64,000 nt of DNA. Origin: Multifurca ochricompacta (taxonomy: Eukaryota; Basidiomycota; Agaricomycetes; Russulales; Russulaceae). The notes beneath the pieces are model-generated. The model saw nothing but the letters and a program-made list of their open reading frames with translations. It had not been told where the DNA came from and made no database searches. The stretch spans positions 682,001 to 746,000 of the forward strand of contig WTXG01000002.1 in assembly GCA_022496185.1 (NCBI GenBank), given 5' to 3'. Shown in pieces: positions 44,020 to 55,069 of the stretch; within the stretch, counting starts at the first letter, position 1, and every line of letters begins with the position of its first letter. The translations under genes were made by a program, and so were the position numbers.

Positions 44020-46217
44020 ATGAGGCTCACAGCTTTCTCGCTCTCTTTCGCTCTTTTCGCTGCTACTTTTGCTGCCAAGTTCCCAGTGAGGAAAATCAGC
44101 AAGCACAAGCAATTCCACCAGCGCAGATCGGGGACCGCAAGCATATCTACCTACACCCCTCATGTCTTGGCCTCATCTTCCAATGCCGTGCCAGATTCTG
44201 CAGACCTCGGGTATGTGCCAACTCTCGTCACTAAGGAAGTGTCTTACATTCGGAGCTCACCTCAAGTACCGTCAATGATATGATTTACATTGCTGACGTA
44301 CGTTCGACACACATCTGTCTCACCTGTTTGTTGACTTCGCCCACTAGATCGAACTCGGAGACGTCGGTGCGTGTCCCTGGCTCGATTCCATAGTGAAAAT
44401 ATGAACTCGTGGATAGTTTACCATCTGCAACTGGACACGGGCTCGTCAGACCTCTGGATAAAGGGCCAAACGTCACCGCTGCCCAACTCGGAGCAGACGG
44501 TAAGTGTCCGCACGGCTTCTCCGCACCCCATCATTTAACTGGATGCTTAGTCAACCACCTATAATCTGACTGTAAGATCCCTCCATTACCTATAGTGGGT
44601 TTAGCTGAGGCTGAGGTACCCCCTCAAGTATGGCATTGGATGGGCTTTCGGACACATATCCTACTCCACCGTAAAATTTGCTGGGTACAGTTTCCCTTTT
44701 TGTGATGCCCACAAAAGTCCTAAGTCAATTATAATTCAGCATATCCATCCCAAGTCAAGCATTTCTTGATGTGTCTAGTGCTCAGAACCCTGCCATCACA
44801 TATGGCACGAGTGGTATCATGGGTCTAGGCTTTACTGCCCTCTCTACAATCGATGCTCTCATCAATAAAACGGGTTCATCGTCAGGCCGCAGTCTTTTAT
44901 ATAATCTATTTAGCGACAACCTCCAAGAGCCCAATTTCATAGCATTCTCCTTGCAAAGGTCGACTGACCTCACGGATGATGTTCAAGGGACATTTCTCAT
45001 TGGCGAGCTCGATCCCGACTACGCTGCAGTTAATCAGACAAGTCCGATTCCCACCTTTCCTGAGACCAACCCCACACGTTGGAACGTTCTGGTAGAAGCT
45101 ATTTTAGTTGGCGATACAGTAATCACTATGGCTAGCACAGTGCCGAATGCACCTTCAAACAGAGCAGTTGCATTATTGGATAGTGGGACCTCTTACAGGT
45201 ACGCTTGCATTTTTTCCATGGTCAGGTTCACATTTTGAGCGTCTTGCAGCTACGCACCTCCCGAAGTATGCGACGCGATTTACCGGAATGTCCCAGGGGC
45301 CCAGCTAGACCCTCAAACCGGGATATGGTCCGTCCCATGTAATGTCGAAATGGATGTCGCTGTACAAATCAAGTAAGGCTCATCCATCAGTGGTATCATG
45401 CATCTGACGTTCTTCCCAGGGGTCAAGTTTTCCCCATGCATCCCCTTGATGCGGTTCCTAAAAGCATCACTAATCCCGGCAGTTGTGTCGGTTCCTTTGT
45501 ATCCTCAGACATTTCGGCCATTGCTGCTGGTAACTTGTATGTGTTTTTCTCAAGCAACTCTACCTCTGTCTCTCTCTGAGTAACACGGCTCAAACCTTCA
45601 GTGACATGATTATTGGCGATAGCTTCCTTCGTTCCGTGTATTCTGTCTATGACTTCGGCGATTTCGATGCCTCAGGAAAAATGGGCAATCCATATGTTAA
45701 ATTACTTCCCCTTGTCGACCCGAATCAGGCTTCCAAGGACTTTGCAGCTGCCCGGGGTAGCACCGCCCGTGCCAATATCACTTACAATGCAGCAAACTCG
45801 ACGGCAGCAGCTTCCGGAAGGACAACCGTCTCTCTATCAGACGACATCACAAATACACTCAACAAGATCACCATCTTCATTCCCATCATGCTTGCGGTCC
45901 TCGGGTTGAATGCACTCGTTATCCTCCTGCTCGCCATTGCAGCCTTTATCTACCTCTGCCGTCGCCGCAATGCAACCTCTGCGCGGAACCGGAGGACGGC
46001 ACGGCGTCTCACGCCACTGCCTCTTGAAGCGATGTCCACTCACTCCTTCGCTCCGCACGAATATCTTCAACACGGTTCTTCGCAGCATGTCTATCAGCCT
46101 GTTTCGATGGCACTTTCCGAGGACACATTTGTTCCGCCTTCCCCCGCGTTCCATCATGATGGGGGCATCAGGCTCAAAGCACAGTCTTTCGACGACCGGC
46201 CCAAGTCTGTTGCATGA
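44020..46217 (+). CDS. Pepsin-type aspartic protease with C-terminal membrane anchor
   Basis: Secreted, membrane-tethered A1 protease. ATG 44020 starts a signal peptide (MRLTAFSLSFALFAATFAA). After a propeptide, catalytic motif LDTGSSDLW; later LLDSGTSYS, the second catalytic Asp, then DMIIGDSFLRSVYSVYDF, a typical A1 C-terminal strand pair. A Ser/Thr-rich stem (ANSTAAASGRTTVS) leads to one membrane helix (IFIPIMLAVLGLNALVILLLAIAAFIYLC) and a basic cytoplasmic tail of ~80 residues. About nine short introns; stop at 46215-46217. N-glycosylation sites (NKTG, NQTS, NITY) are visible. The topology resembles fungal yapsin-like or CTSD-like proteases but uses a real TM helix rather than a GPI anchor. 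Confidence 0.87.
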
Positions 46218-46710
46218 ATTACGGGGCCATAAGGAAACCTCAGATACCTGGACAGTGCCAGTTTGAACTTGGTTGGTTGTATATAATGGCCCTCTCATGC
46301 GCCTTTTCGGTGCTGCTTTGCCCTGACTCGAGTGTTGTCTCACTAGTAGGTGTAGGCTACATCTACAGGTTACGGTCCTACTTCTGGGTCCCCTGCCACT
46401 TGACGCGCAGCCCACTTATTCCCTCATACGCTTTATAACTGATCTTATACGCACGGGAGTCATCATATTCATGGACATATTTACCGGATCTTTAGAGTAC
46501 TGATAATATACTACTTTTCTTGGGGTACTCTTTGAAAATTTGGCAAGGCAAGAGACTATCTCAGAAAATGGTCGAACAGTCGCCGCTCCAGAAACAAGAC
46601 AAGTATTCCGGCAGCCGATTGCAAAAAGAATCAAAACCAGTTGTGAGCAAATAATCATATAGACAGTCTTAATATACAGAAAAATGACATCGCGTATCAC
46701 TGCTTTCCCC
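46218..46710. other. Convergent 3' intergenic region
   Basis: Lies between the protease and PPR genes. Mostly AT-rich 3' sequence; nothing coding supported. Confidence 0.5.
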
Positions 46711-48475
46711 TCACCGGCCAAGGTCAGTAATTTCAGCTGTGCGCCATCTCCAAGAACGACTCGGCTCTTTTTTTGAGATCTGACCATGCCTGATATCCCC
46801 CAAGCTCAGCAGAACCGAGTTTTTCGGGGCCATCAGGAGGTGATGAAGGTTGGGTCGTCCGGAGCACCTGAACACGTACAGCGCAAGCGATACATGGGTC
46901 TTCTTTTCGGGAGCCGCCAACCGTTCGACTGCTGAACCTGACTCCCAAACATCGAGAACGGAGTTATACCTGCTTAAAAGCTCCAAACATTGTCGTTTAT
47001 CGTTAGGGGAAGCCACGATAGCCAGACGAAGTAAGTGGGCCCAAGCCTTCGTTGGCATGGAGCCGCGCATGGGCCCTTCTAGCATCACCCGGGCTATACG
47101 CAGAGCAGAAGGTGTGTCTTCGCAACGGTAGCAGAGTTCGAGCGCAAACGTGAGGGTGTACTTGTTTGGCGCGGTTCCTTTGTGACCTTGGGCCACCATC
47201 CACTCTATCCAACTGGCTGCATTCTCTGATCGAGCAGTCGCGGTAGAGCCTTCTTTTGCAAGGATAATTTGTGCATGAAGCAACTTGTGCAGGTGACCCG
47301 CATGAAGCATGAGTTGCAGCTTGGGGGTATCCATTACCATTTGCGCGTAATGCACGGCCATCTCAGGCCGGCCAGCCATGACACAGCTATCGAGGACCTC
47401 ACCCAGTATCCAGATGTTAGGTTCGACTTTGGGAGGCATCCGGTCCTCTCCCAGCCGTGAAAGTCCACAGATATCGCGAAGAATGTCGAACATAAGCTCG
47501 TGGTCAGAAGGCTCGCCCCGGGAAAGAACCTTGATGATGGCGTCGACGGACCTAGGTTCTATATAATGTTCGGGTTGCCTGGCTACGCTACGCATGTGCC
47601 GCCGCCAAACGTACTTTGCATCGGACACCGATTGGGCGGTGGCCTCTGCATCAACAGAGTCCACCCGGTCAGCCAAGGCACACAGAAGAGAACTGTAGAC
47701 TTTTGGATGTGGTGCTAGTGGACCATCGGTGTCTAGCTCATGAAAGACGTCGAAGGCCTTCTGATACTTTCCAGCCTTCCCGAGAATGGAGATGTAAAGG
47801 GCGATGGGGTACAGGGCGAATGATGCGGCAGACTCGCTAGCAGGATCGTCAACCATGTTGCGAGACTTGTCGAGGTGCTGTTTTAACTGCGCATAGATGG
47901 AATGCGCGAGTCCCAGCTGCTTGGTGAGCGGTCCCCAGTCCTCAATGGTCGCATAGCCACTCATTATTGTGGCATATGTCCTAATATTTGGCATAAAACC
48001 GCGGCGTTTCATCTGTAGACGTGCATTAGCCAAAACAAAACAAAACAAAAAAACCATGGGAGATCACATGTGCACATACTTCTGTGAAGACACGGTAGGC
48101 TAGCTGATATCTTTTCGCGTCCATGCATTGCTGGATGAGGGTATTCCAAACTTTGATATTTTGAGCGTTCCTTGGAGCGTGTTGGAGCATGTTAACCGCA
48201 AGGTGTGCATCACCTCGCCTACAAAGTGCAATAAGTCGTCTAGAGAGTTCATAAGGCTGCAAAACTGGGCGCTTTGTGGGAGACGGGGAAGATTGAAGAT
48301 GAGGTGTAGCGTTAGCTGAAGGGGCAAAATTTGTTGTCGAGGGGGGAAATAGCCGCCTAGATTGCTGATTTAAAGAATCTGACAAAGTAGTTAACGACCG
48401 AGATGATTTGTGAGCCCGTGATATCGAAGTTGAAGGCGATGCAACTGCGAGAGATGCAAGAGCTCGACAAGCCAT
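46711..48475 (-). CDS. Pentatricopeptide-repeat protein, probably mitochondrial
   Basis: Organelle RNA-binding helical-repeat protein. I take ATG 48473-48475 (MACRALASLAVASPSTSISR), an Arg/Ser-rich presequence suited to mitochondria. Repeat-like blocks: KVWNTLIQQCMDAKRYQLAYRVFTE, then after one intron (GTATGT.., near 48010-48080) MKRRGFMPNIRTYATIMSGYA, YPIALYISILGKAGKYQKAFDVFHEL, KVYSSLLCALADRV, EPNIWILGEVLDSCVMAGRPEMAVHY, NKYTLTFALELCYRCEDTPSALRI. About 590 residues. The C-terminus is ambiguous: the open frame reaches 46711, but from about 46875 the next frame (QVLRTTQPSSPPDGPEKL.., ending EMAHS at 46733) looks more natural, suggesting one missing base. The target RNA is unknown. Confidence 0.83.
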
Positions 48476-48883
48476 GGCCAGTTCGCGGGTGTGTTCCACA
48501 TTTTTGCACAACGTTGCACGTGACCGGTCACCTGACTAAACGCTGACGAACGCACTCCCAAGGCTCTCTTATCTTATCCCTCGCCGTATTACACGACATC
48601 AGTGCCCAGAGGACTCATCCTGCGAAAAGGTGCGGGTTCGATCGGAACGATGACGATATCTTCCCCATAAGTGCACTTTTCCCTGTGTTGATACCTTCCC
48701 CCCAAAAGTTGCAAGGTAGTTACACTGCATGGCTTTAATATACCCATCACCCAATCAAACCAGGACATATTATCTACCTAGTTGGTAGACTCTACATTCC
48801 GGGACAATTTCATTGATATCGGCAGTCGATCAAGTTGACATAAGTTGTTTGAATGTCCTTATTTCACTGTCTACTGTTATGGA
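48476..48883. other. PPR promoter and OST1 3' region
   Basis: No gene supported. A GGGTTCGATCGG stretch at about 48626 resembles a tRNA T-loop but no cloverleaf can be built around it. Confidence 0.5.
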
Positions 48884-50612
48884 TCACTTGGAAAGGCTAA
48901 GGTCTACTCGCCGAGCCAAAAGGGCGACAAGGAACAGAGCACCGAAAGCAATAGAGACAGCCTTAGGTTTTCGTAAATGCACTGATAGCGGAACTTTATA
49001 TGTGACCTGCCCGAATTCCTCAGCCCAATTCAAATAAATGTCAGCGAACTCACGTAGATCAGCCCGTCATGCTTGTCCGTCAAATTTTTGAATGATAGCG
49101 TGACAGCGGGACGTCCGATGGTATCGAGGTACGTGATGTGCGTCGACCGCTGTTCGGTAGTAGGATCGAATGGCGGGAATACCCCAATGTCTCTATGAAT
49201 GTATAAATGCAATTGAGTAGTCTCCAGTTCGTACTGACTTACGTTGCACCTTCTGGAAATATAATTTTTACTTCTGCTTCATTAACAACCGCACCTGGAA
49301 TGACTGTCTGGACTGGAACGCCCAAAACATAGAAGCCAGTGCTAGCGTCGTATCCAGCCGAGTCTGCAAGTGGTGAATCCCATCCGAGGGCGAACGTGTA
49401 ATTCCAGCCACCCATGAGGGGGTACCGCGGGCGCAGCTCGAGTGTGCTATATTGATTGCTTTGGGCTGCTTTGGGTACGGAGGGTGCCACGCGCAGGCGC
49501 GATGTGGACACATTGCCATTAAGGTCGTAGTAATATGCGGAATGAATGCCGGGGGGAAGATGGAAAGTCAAGGAAGGAATGATATGCGGCGCTAGACGGT
49601 TATAAAAGGTTTGACTTTGGTGTTCGATACGTGCAAATTGGCCTTTGAGCCTGTTGATAACTTCAGGACAAATCAGGTGACGCGCACAAGTGGTGAAACA
49701 TACGTAGGGCCGGCATTGCGCAAGACAATGTCATTCTGAATGTTTAGGTTGGCACCCCAATGGCTAATTTCAGCAACGCGCTTCAAGGACGCGATCTCCA
49801 CGACTGGATGACCAAAGTAGTAATGTACGACAACATGTCTTTGGTGTTTCCCAATGAATGCAGTAGATGCCGATGGCGGGATATTGCTAAAAGGGCCATA
49901 GGTGACCGTCGCCCCCGATTTTGTGGCGACTTGGTCAGTAGTAAACTCATCCAAGCTATCTGGGGTGGTGTATGAGATAATACGAGGTGCCGGAGCACTA
50001 GAGTCATATTGAGTACCCTGGAAGACAGTACGTGTAGCCAGGTACGCACCGCACTTTGATCCTTTGTGTCCAAGTCTTGTATGGACTAAGAACGAGCAGG
50101 TCGCCTTCATACTTGAGCGACTGGTCATCCTTCTGTGCGGCCTTCTTGGGCCATGGATAGGTGGCGTGCGTTAAAACGGTTTCCACGACAAGGTTTACCG
50201 TGCCGTTGACACTCAAAGGTTTTGGGAGCTCAACGACGTAGGAATGAGTGCCGCTGTAAGGGTAAAAGACGCGTCAGTGTAACCTTTATGTCGTGTGAAA
50301 CGTGGCATACTCACTCGTGGGATCGAGTGGGCGTGTGGTCACACTCAAGGGCTCGTTCTGGCCCTTGAGCTTTGCCTCGAACCAGCTCGTTGACCGTGCT
50401 TCGTTCTCTCCAAGACTGACGATATACCGGTTTACCCCATTGTCAAGCGCTCGAATCGCATAGGTTGTTGTAACGTGGACAAGTGAACCACCTAGGTCCA
50501 CTGTGCGCACGATAGCAGTATTTTCGAAAGAGTGAGTTGAGGCGGAGACAAGTGACCATGAAATGGTAGCAAAAAGAATAGCTGGCAAACGAAGCCAACT
50601 GGGCAAAACCAT
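48884..50612 (-). CDS. OST1: Ribophorin I, oligosaccharyltransferase subunit OST1
   Basis: Structural subunit of the ER N-glycosylation complex. I prefer the Met at 50610-50612 (MVLPSWLRLPAILFATISWSLVSAS), a clean signal peptide. Landmarks: ENTAIVRTVDLGGSLVHV, SWFEAKLKGQ, GTHSYVVELPKPLSV, LTHATYPWPKKAAQKDDQSLKYEGDLLVLSPY, FGHPVVEIASLKRVAEISHWGANLNIQND, LPPGIHSAYYYDLNGNVSTS, RPRYPLMGGWNYTFALGW, then DKHDGLIYVTYKV and one TM segment AVSIAFGALFLVALLARR with a short tail, stop at 48884. The ribophorin layout (long lumenal domain, one TM) is complete. About seven introns; one of 28-37 nt near 50032-50070 is unusually short and its exact borders are uncertain. Confidence 0.92.
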
Positions 50613-50732
50613 CGGTAACAGTAGTAGGTAGTGCGGGTAATGGGATGAAATGTTGAGACGCTGTTCACTCAATAGGACAAATGATCTATATTAGGAAATT
50701 AAAAAAAGGGTACCCGCCACGCCACTCAACCA

Positions 50733-51296
50733 CTACCACGTCCACATTGACCTTGGGTTGCGCAATGGTTTATCTTCTCGCACAACCCCTGCAGAAACTA
50801 TGCGCTTCAATTTGCGCGTACGCTCCTCTTCTAACAGTTGTGCTCGCGTCTTCCCTTCTTTCAGCATCACACTTAATCTCGCATCCGGGTGCACACGAAC
50901 TCCATATTTACCACGTCCCTTGACTTCTAAACGCTTTTGTGACCTTGGACCCTTAGTCACCCAGGCTTCGGCTTCGAGCATAGTCACATCAGGGCACAAA
51001 AAGATGTGGTCAAGTGGGTTTGACGTACCAATGACCATCTTCTTGGGGTTAATCCCTTTTAATGTTGCGTGCGACTTTGCAACAACGAGCATATTTCGAA
51101 TGCGCTTGCTCGCCCTTTTCTCGCTGAACGTCATCTGCAAGATGGCCGAATCTATAGGCTTTCCGGAAATTTGATGACCGAGCTTATTGAGCTTTCGGTG
51201 TGAGATTTTAAAATTCGCCGTCGAGTATTTGTGCTGTGCGAGAAGTGAGTGCGGCACACGGGTAAACGCGAGCGCGAGATGCCTATTCACGCACAT
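50733..51296 (-). CDS. MRPL22: Mitochondrial large-subunit ribosomal protein uL22m (MRPL22)
   Basis: Single exon. The true ATG is at 51294-51296 (MCVNRHLALAFTRVPHSLLAQH), giving a basic/hydrophobic mitochondrial presequence. The uL22 domain starts with NFKISHRKLNKLGHQISGKPIDSAILQMTFSEKRASKRIRNML, followed by long beta-hairpin residues EAWVTKGPRSQKRLEVKGRGKYGVRVHPDARLSVMLKEG. It ends at 50733. Length 187. Its start codon lies inside the last codons of the upstream same-strand ORF (overlap 51283-51296), so it has no promoter of its own unless within that ORF. Confidence 0.9.
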   Translation of the reverse strand: MCVNRHLALAFTRVPHSLLAQHKYSTANFKISHRKLNKLGHQISGKPIDSAILQMTFSEKRASKRIRNMLVVAKSHATLKGINPKKMVIGTSNPLDHIFLCPDVTMLEAEAWVTKGPRSQKRLEVKGRGKYGVRVHPDARLSVMLKEGKTRAQLLEEERTRKLKRIVSAGVVREDKPLRNPRSMWTW

Positions 51297-51895
51297 GATC
51301 ACTCAGTCTTGACACGCCGACTGGTTTTGTTTCCGTTTGTTGAACCCTTTCACCCTCTGGGTTAACAGTATCAAAGATACTTTGACTGTCTTCCTGAGCC
51401 TCAGTCCGTTTCGCTGTGTCTATCTCGCGACTTGACCGTTGCTGTCGCAAACCAGGACTCACAGCGGCACGAAACCATTCGAATGGATTCGTGCCGAATG
51501 ATGCACTAATAAGACGTCCTCGTCAATTTGTGAGAAGAGTGACTTTTCTAAAAAACGTTTACTGTCTACGCGGTCCAGCCAACAGCAAACGCGATGTTGA
51601 AGTCGAAGCACGCTGCTGGGAGGAGACAAGTCGGCCAAATACATTAACTGGCATCCTTGTCAATAGATCATAAAAACGAAAATAATGAGCTCATACCTGC
51701 ACCCAACGCCTCGCCAGTCCAACGTTGCATGATCAAAACCATGACCAGGAGGGAGGGAAGGAAGGAAAGTGGCCAGTTCCCCAGGCCAGCTCCAGCCGGA
51801 GATATCCGAGTCTGAGAATGAGCGAGAAAAGTGGAGCCTGCAGCACCTAGCACTGTGCGAGTGCGACGTATTAGAGCAAAGCTAAGCGCATACAT
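51283..51895 (-). CDS. Unknown small protein overlapping the uL22m start
   Basis: Minus-strand gene of three exons that I could not assign. ATG at 51893-51895. The first exon has one or two hydrophobic segments (LGNWPLSFLPSLLVMVLIMQRW). A GTATGA intron near 51670-51710 leads to PVNVFGRLVSSQQRASTSTSRLLLAGPRR, and a further intron near 51525-51567 to RLISASFGTNPFEWFRAAVSPGLRQQRS and an acidic/polar tail ending DHVRE, stop TAG 51283-51285. The open tail frame spanning about 80 codons and the clean introns argue it is real. Start context and the exact second intron are uncertain. Its stop lies 14 nt inside the uL22m reading frame, and its start is only 30 bp from YOS1. Confidence 0.5.
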
Positions 51896-51925
51896 TCAAC
51901 CCATTAACGAAGCATTCGGTCGTTC

Positions 51926-52328
51926 ATGCTTTTCCTTGGAGGCATATTTTATATCGGATTGCTCCTCATAAATGCCGTAGCAGTCCTCAGTGAGGACCGC
52001 TTCCTCGCGCGCAGTGCGTGTCTACTTGTCATACCACCCCTCACGCCGTCCTACTCTCTCCTCTTACAGTCGGATGGTCATCCGTTCAACCACCAAATAA
52101 TGTCGGGTTTCATCAGAACTATGACCACAACGGTAGTTACGGGAACCCTATACAGGACATTGGCGTGAAGGGCAGACTCATCAACCTCATAAGCGCAGTG
52201 CGAACTGTCATGCGAAGTACGTGTCATTCTTACTTGGGCCCAGGACGCGGACAATTAAACCCCAAGCAGTACCACTCATAGGAATCAATATCGTAGTCAT
52301 CATATATGAACTCATCCTCGGAAAATAA
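51926..52328 (+). CDS. YOS1: YOS1, ER-Golgi transport membrane protein
   Basis: Small membrane protein of the Yip1-Yif1-Yos1 complex needed for COPII vesicle function. ATG 51926 (MLFLGGIFYIGLLLINAVAVLSEDRFLAR). The second exon gives IGW, then GNPIQDIGVKGRLINLISAVRTVMR, and the third RIPLIGINIVVIIYELILG, stop at 52326-52328. Two phase-1 GT-AG introns (52015-52067 region and 52216-52268 region). Both hydrophobic ends and the central VK.RLI.LI..VRTVMRIPLI block are diagnostic. About 98 residues, slightly longer than yeast Yos1 because of a PPNN..HNGS loop. Confidence 0.93.
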
Positions 52329-52381
52329 TGATCAATATGATTAATATGCAGGCGGGAAGCGTCTCATTTAGGTTGACCGTC

Positions 52382-53246
52382 CTACTTATTCGACACCATA
52401 GCATTTCCATTCAACTTTTGATACTCAGCCTCGATCTGCTTGACGAAATCTTTGACTTCATGGCCATTCTGCGTCTAGATTAGCTCAAGCCCTATGGTAA
52501 GGTCAACGGGTGGCCACTAACCTCACAATCCTTCCAAATCCCATCATGAACACAAACCTTCTCCCCATTGATGACGATGGTGCAACTCTTACTATTAAGT
52601 CAACGGATGAGAATCAGTGAGTCCGAGAGGGGGGTCGCGACGCACGTAATTTGCAAAGACTCGATAACTTTGATGCTCTCCTGGAGTAGCTGCACACCCT
52701 CTTTACCGGTTCCGCTGCCATCTAAACCTGCACATCGCCCAACTTGACCACCTTCCCAATCGATCTTGACAGTGCGGGCACACTTCAGTGCTACGTCCGA
52801 TCTTCCAATTTTGTCTCTGCCTTCATAATTCTGGCACATAACGAATTCCCACCATGTATTCACTGGCGTATACTTTGCGACACATAACTGTTGCACATTC
52901 CCAGCACATTCGTCACGTCCATGCATACAGGTGACCCCAAATTCTGGTTCAGATGAATTGGGCCTGTTGTAAAGGGTTAGTTCACGAGGTTGGTATGGCA
53001 GGTTCAAGGGGTAAACATGCCTAGCGACATATGCGAGAGAAAGATCGATCTTATTGGCTACTCTTGGAATAACCTTGTCGAACAATGTCTCACAAAGGAG
53101 GGCGTCTGGACAACGTGACATAACACCCAAGGTTACAGGAACTCTGTTTGTGAGGGGGAGTGACCATGACTCTTGGACATTCGTGGGGTCGTGTATGCAG
53201 CTACGATGTACACTGATAGAGCTGATAGGATGGCTCTTGAACGCAT
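52382..53246 (-). CDS. GILT-family thiol reductase
   Basis: Gamma-interferon-inducible lysosomal thiol reductase family; in fungi probably a secreted or vacuolar redox protein. The start is ATG at 53244-53246 with signal sequence MRSRAILSALSVYIVAAYT. Family marks: VTLGVMSRCPDALLCE, the CMHGRDECAGNVQQLC signature (CQHG-type), WWEFVMCQNYEGRDKIG, SCTIVINGEKVCVHDGIWKDC. Two GT-AG introns near 52449-52496 and 52590-52645; stop at 52382. The classical active-site CXXC is reduced to a single Cys followed by PDALLC. A G5 run at 53154-53158 (C5 in the gene) makes the signal-peptide frame one base off from the VTLGVM frame; one more C repairs it (HSPLTNRVPVTL). Confidence 0.87.
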
Positions 53247-53365
53247 TGCCTTCGTTTCGTTGATATCGTCGTTGTTGTGAGTTGTGAGTTGAGGTGAGAC
53301 AATAATTTAGAGTGGCGTCATTTACACATTTACGCTAGTAACACGTGCCCCAGTCCAGACTGAGA

Positions 53366-54160
53366 CTAATGGCGTTTCCGACCCTCATTCCACCATCGTC
53401 GGGCATCCTCATCGGATAGCGGCGGCTCAAAATACTGGCATCGAGAAACGAACGCTGGGTGTGGAATGTCAGTTTAATCCAATTAAATGGCAATCCGCTG
53501 ACCATCAAGGGAGCGTTGTCGAATAATCTTTTCAATCGCAATCTCATTATGCACCTGCCGATACTGCGAAGACGAACGTAGTTATTACACAGTTTGAAAA
53601 ATTGACACGAGGATTAACTTGATAATCACGATTACCTTGACGTCGTCCGACACACCGTGTGTCCCTTTCCCTGTGTGATCCGATTTTCCGACCTGAGTCT
53701 GAGTCTCGTTCATAACCTTGACACAATATTCGATGATTTCAGCCCGGCGTTTCCAGTTGTCTTGCCGTGAACCGTAAAATCAAGCTCCCGCGTGATAATA
53801 GGGTTTTCCGTGCGCACCAACTAACTCCTGCCAAAGATATGCACACGCCTGTTCTTGGACGCTTCCTTTCCCACTCGTTCCCAGGCGATCGCGATCACGG
53901 AATTGAGCATTGGTCCGGTTTATTCTCATCGTAACTGCGTCGTCCAGCTTGCGGTACTCCTTGAGGAGTTCTAGAGGCAATTCACGTCTTTAGAAACATC
54001 ACCGGAACTCGAACGACGGATCGGAAAGCGCAGAAGACTGACCTTTGAAGAGTGAGAGGTTATGGCAAGTGGCAGGAGAGACATGCACTAACTGCGACGT
54101 TTGGGAAGGTGATTGCATCGCGAGGCTACCTAACGTTGGCATACGTGGAAACGGAGACAT
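53366..54160 (-). CDS. MIX23 / Cid2 family protein
   Basis: Family of small coiled proteins including human CCDC58/MIX23, found in the mitochondrial intermembrane space, and S. pombe Cid2 (caffeine-induced death protein). I choose ATG 54158-54160 (MSPFPRMPTLGSLAMQ). Conserved parts: TCHNLSLFK, ELLKEYRKLDDAVTMRINR, ACAYLWQELV, ENWKRRAEIIEYCVKVMNE, then HNEIAIEKIIRQRSLDAFRSRCQYFEPP. Three or four introns; stop at 53366. The Cys near the N-terminus and CAY/YC/RC match the family's paired cysteines. An open frame with another Met exists upstream to 54372 but does not continue into this frame. Confidence 0.83.
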
Positions 54161-55069
54161 GTCTTTATCTCGAGCAAGCGGAAAAGTTTGCGTTGGGTTG
54201 GGTTTGACCAGGAAGTCGGTATTGACGATTTGATGAATGGGGTTGTCGTTATTGTGTTGTTGTTGTGAACAAAACCGGTCGGTATCAATTGCTTACGGGA
54301 GGCTGGCGCTATAGTGCTAGTGCGATGCTTGCCGATCACCCGGAGAGAAACGTAAGGGCGGCACAGAGCCATCACCCTGGTTTAATGGTTTATAATTAAA
54401 AATAAAATTCTCTTGAACTTGAATAATCAAAATCAAATCGGAACCTTTTTATGAGAGAGGAGAGGAGAGAAGAGGAGAGGAGAGGAGAGGAGAAGAGAGT
54501 CAGATAGGATAGTGATTGAAATTGAAACAATCATCATCATTCTTTCATTCAACATTCAAACGCTCATCACTCATATATAGGTACGGCAGAAAGCTTTTTA
54601 AAACCCAAAGATCTGCCTTGCGGCGCAGTTGCCTCATGCCCAAAGGGATCAATCACTCCAGTAGGGTAGGGTAGGCAGGAATCTCCTCACCTCACAATTA
54701 ACCTCGTGCCGCGTGGCGCTCTATCCCTGACTGTTGTCACTTATCTGATGGGTGGCGACAATGTTTCCGCCCCGCTTCATTCAAACAGTTCGACGGCGGG
54801 CAAAGAATGGTCTGATTGGGCTCGGTCAGCCAATAGTCTGGTGGTGTCACTTATGGTAACCGCGCTCCCGGAGATTCTCACTCTGTGCTAGCCAAGAGAC
54901 GACATCTCGTCTTATGGCTCCAACATCACATCACCCATACACACTCCTGACATGACAAATTGATGCAAGGCCCAACACTGGGTAATTGAAACCCAAGGAT
55001 GACAGATAGCGGGTATGAAAAAAAAGGAAACATGAAAGCAAGCCAAGCGTCACATATCGATATCAGGTA
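54161..55069. other. Intergenic region with purine tract
   Basis: Upstream of MIX23 and downstream of the C2H2 gene. It holds a pure A/G run (54452-54498) of AGGAG units. A 62-codon ORF at 54706-54891 shows no family features. Confidence 0.5.
54452..54498. repeat. GA-rich (AGGAG)n purine repeat
   Basis: An almost uninterrupted purine strand of GAGAGGAGAGGAG units, about 46 nt. It can adopt triplex or slippage structures in principle; no function evident. Confidence 0.75.

Noticed and set aside
48590..48660. Possible tRNA gene (GGGTTCGATCGG T-loop-like box)
   Set aside because: No D-arm, anticodon stem or acceptor stem can be paired around it on either strand.
54706..54891. Small secreted protein ORF
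   Set aside because: No signal peptide, no introns, no TATA or CT-rich leader, and it lies in the C2H2 3' region.
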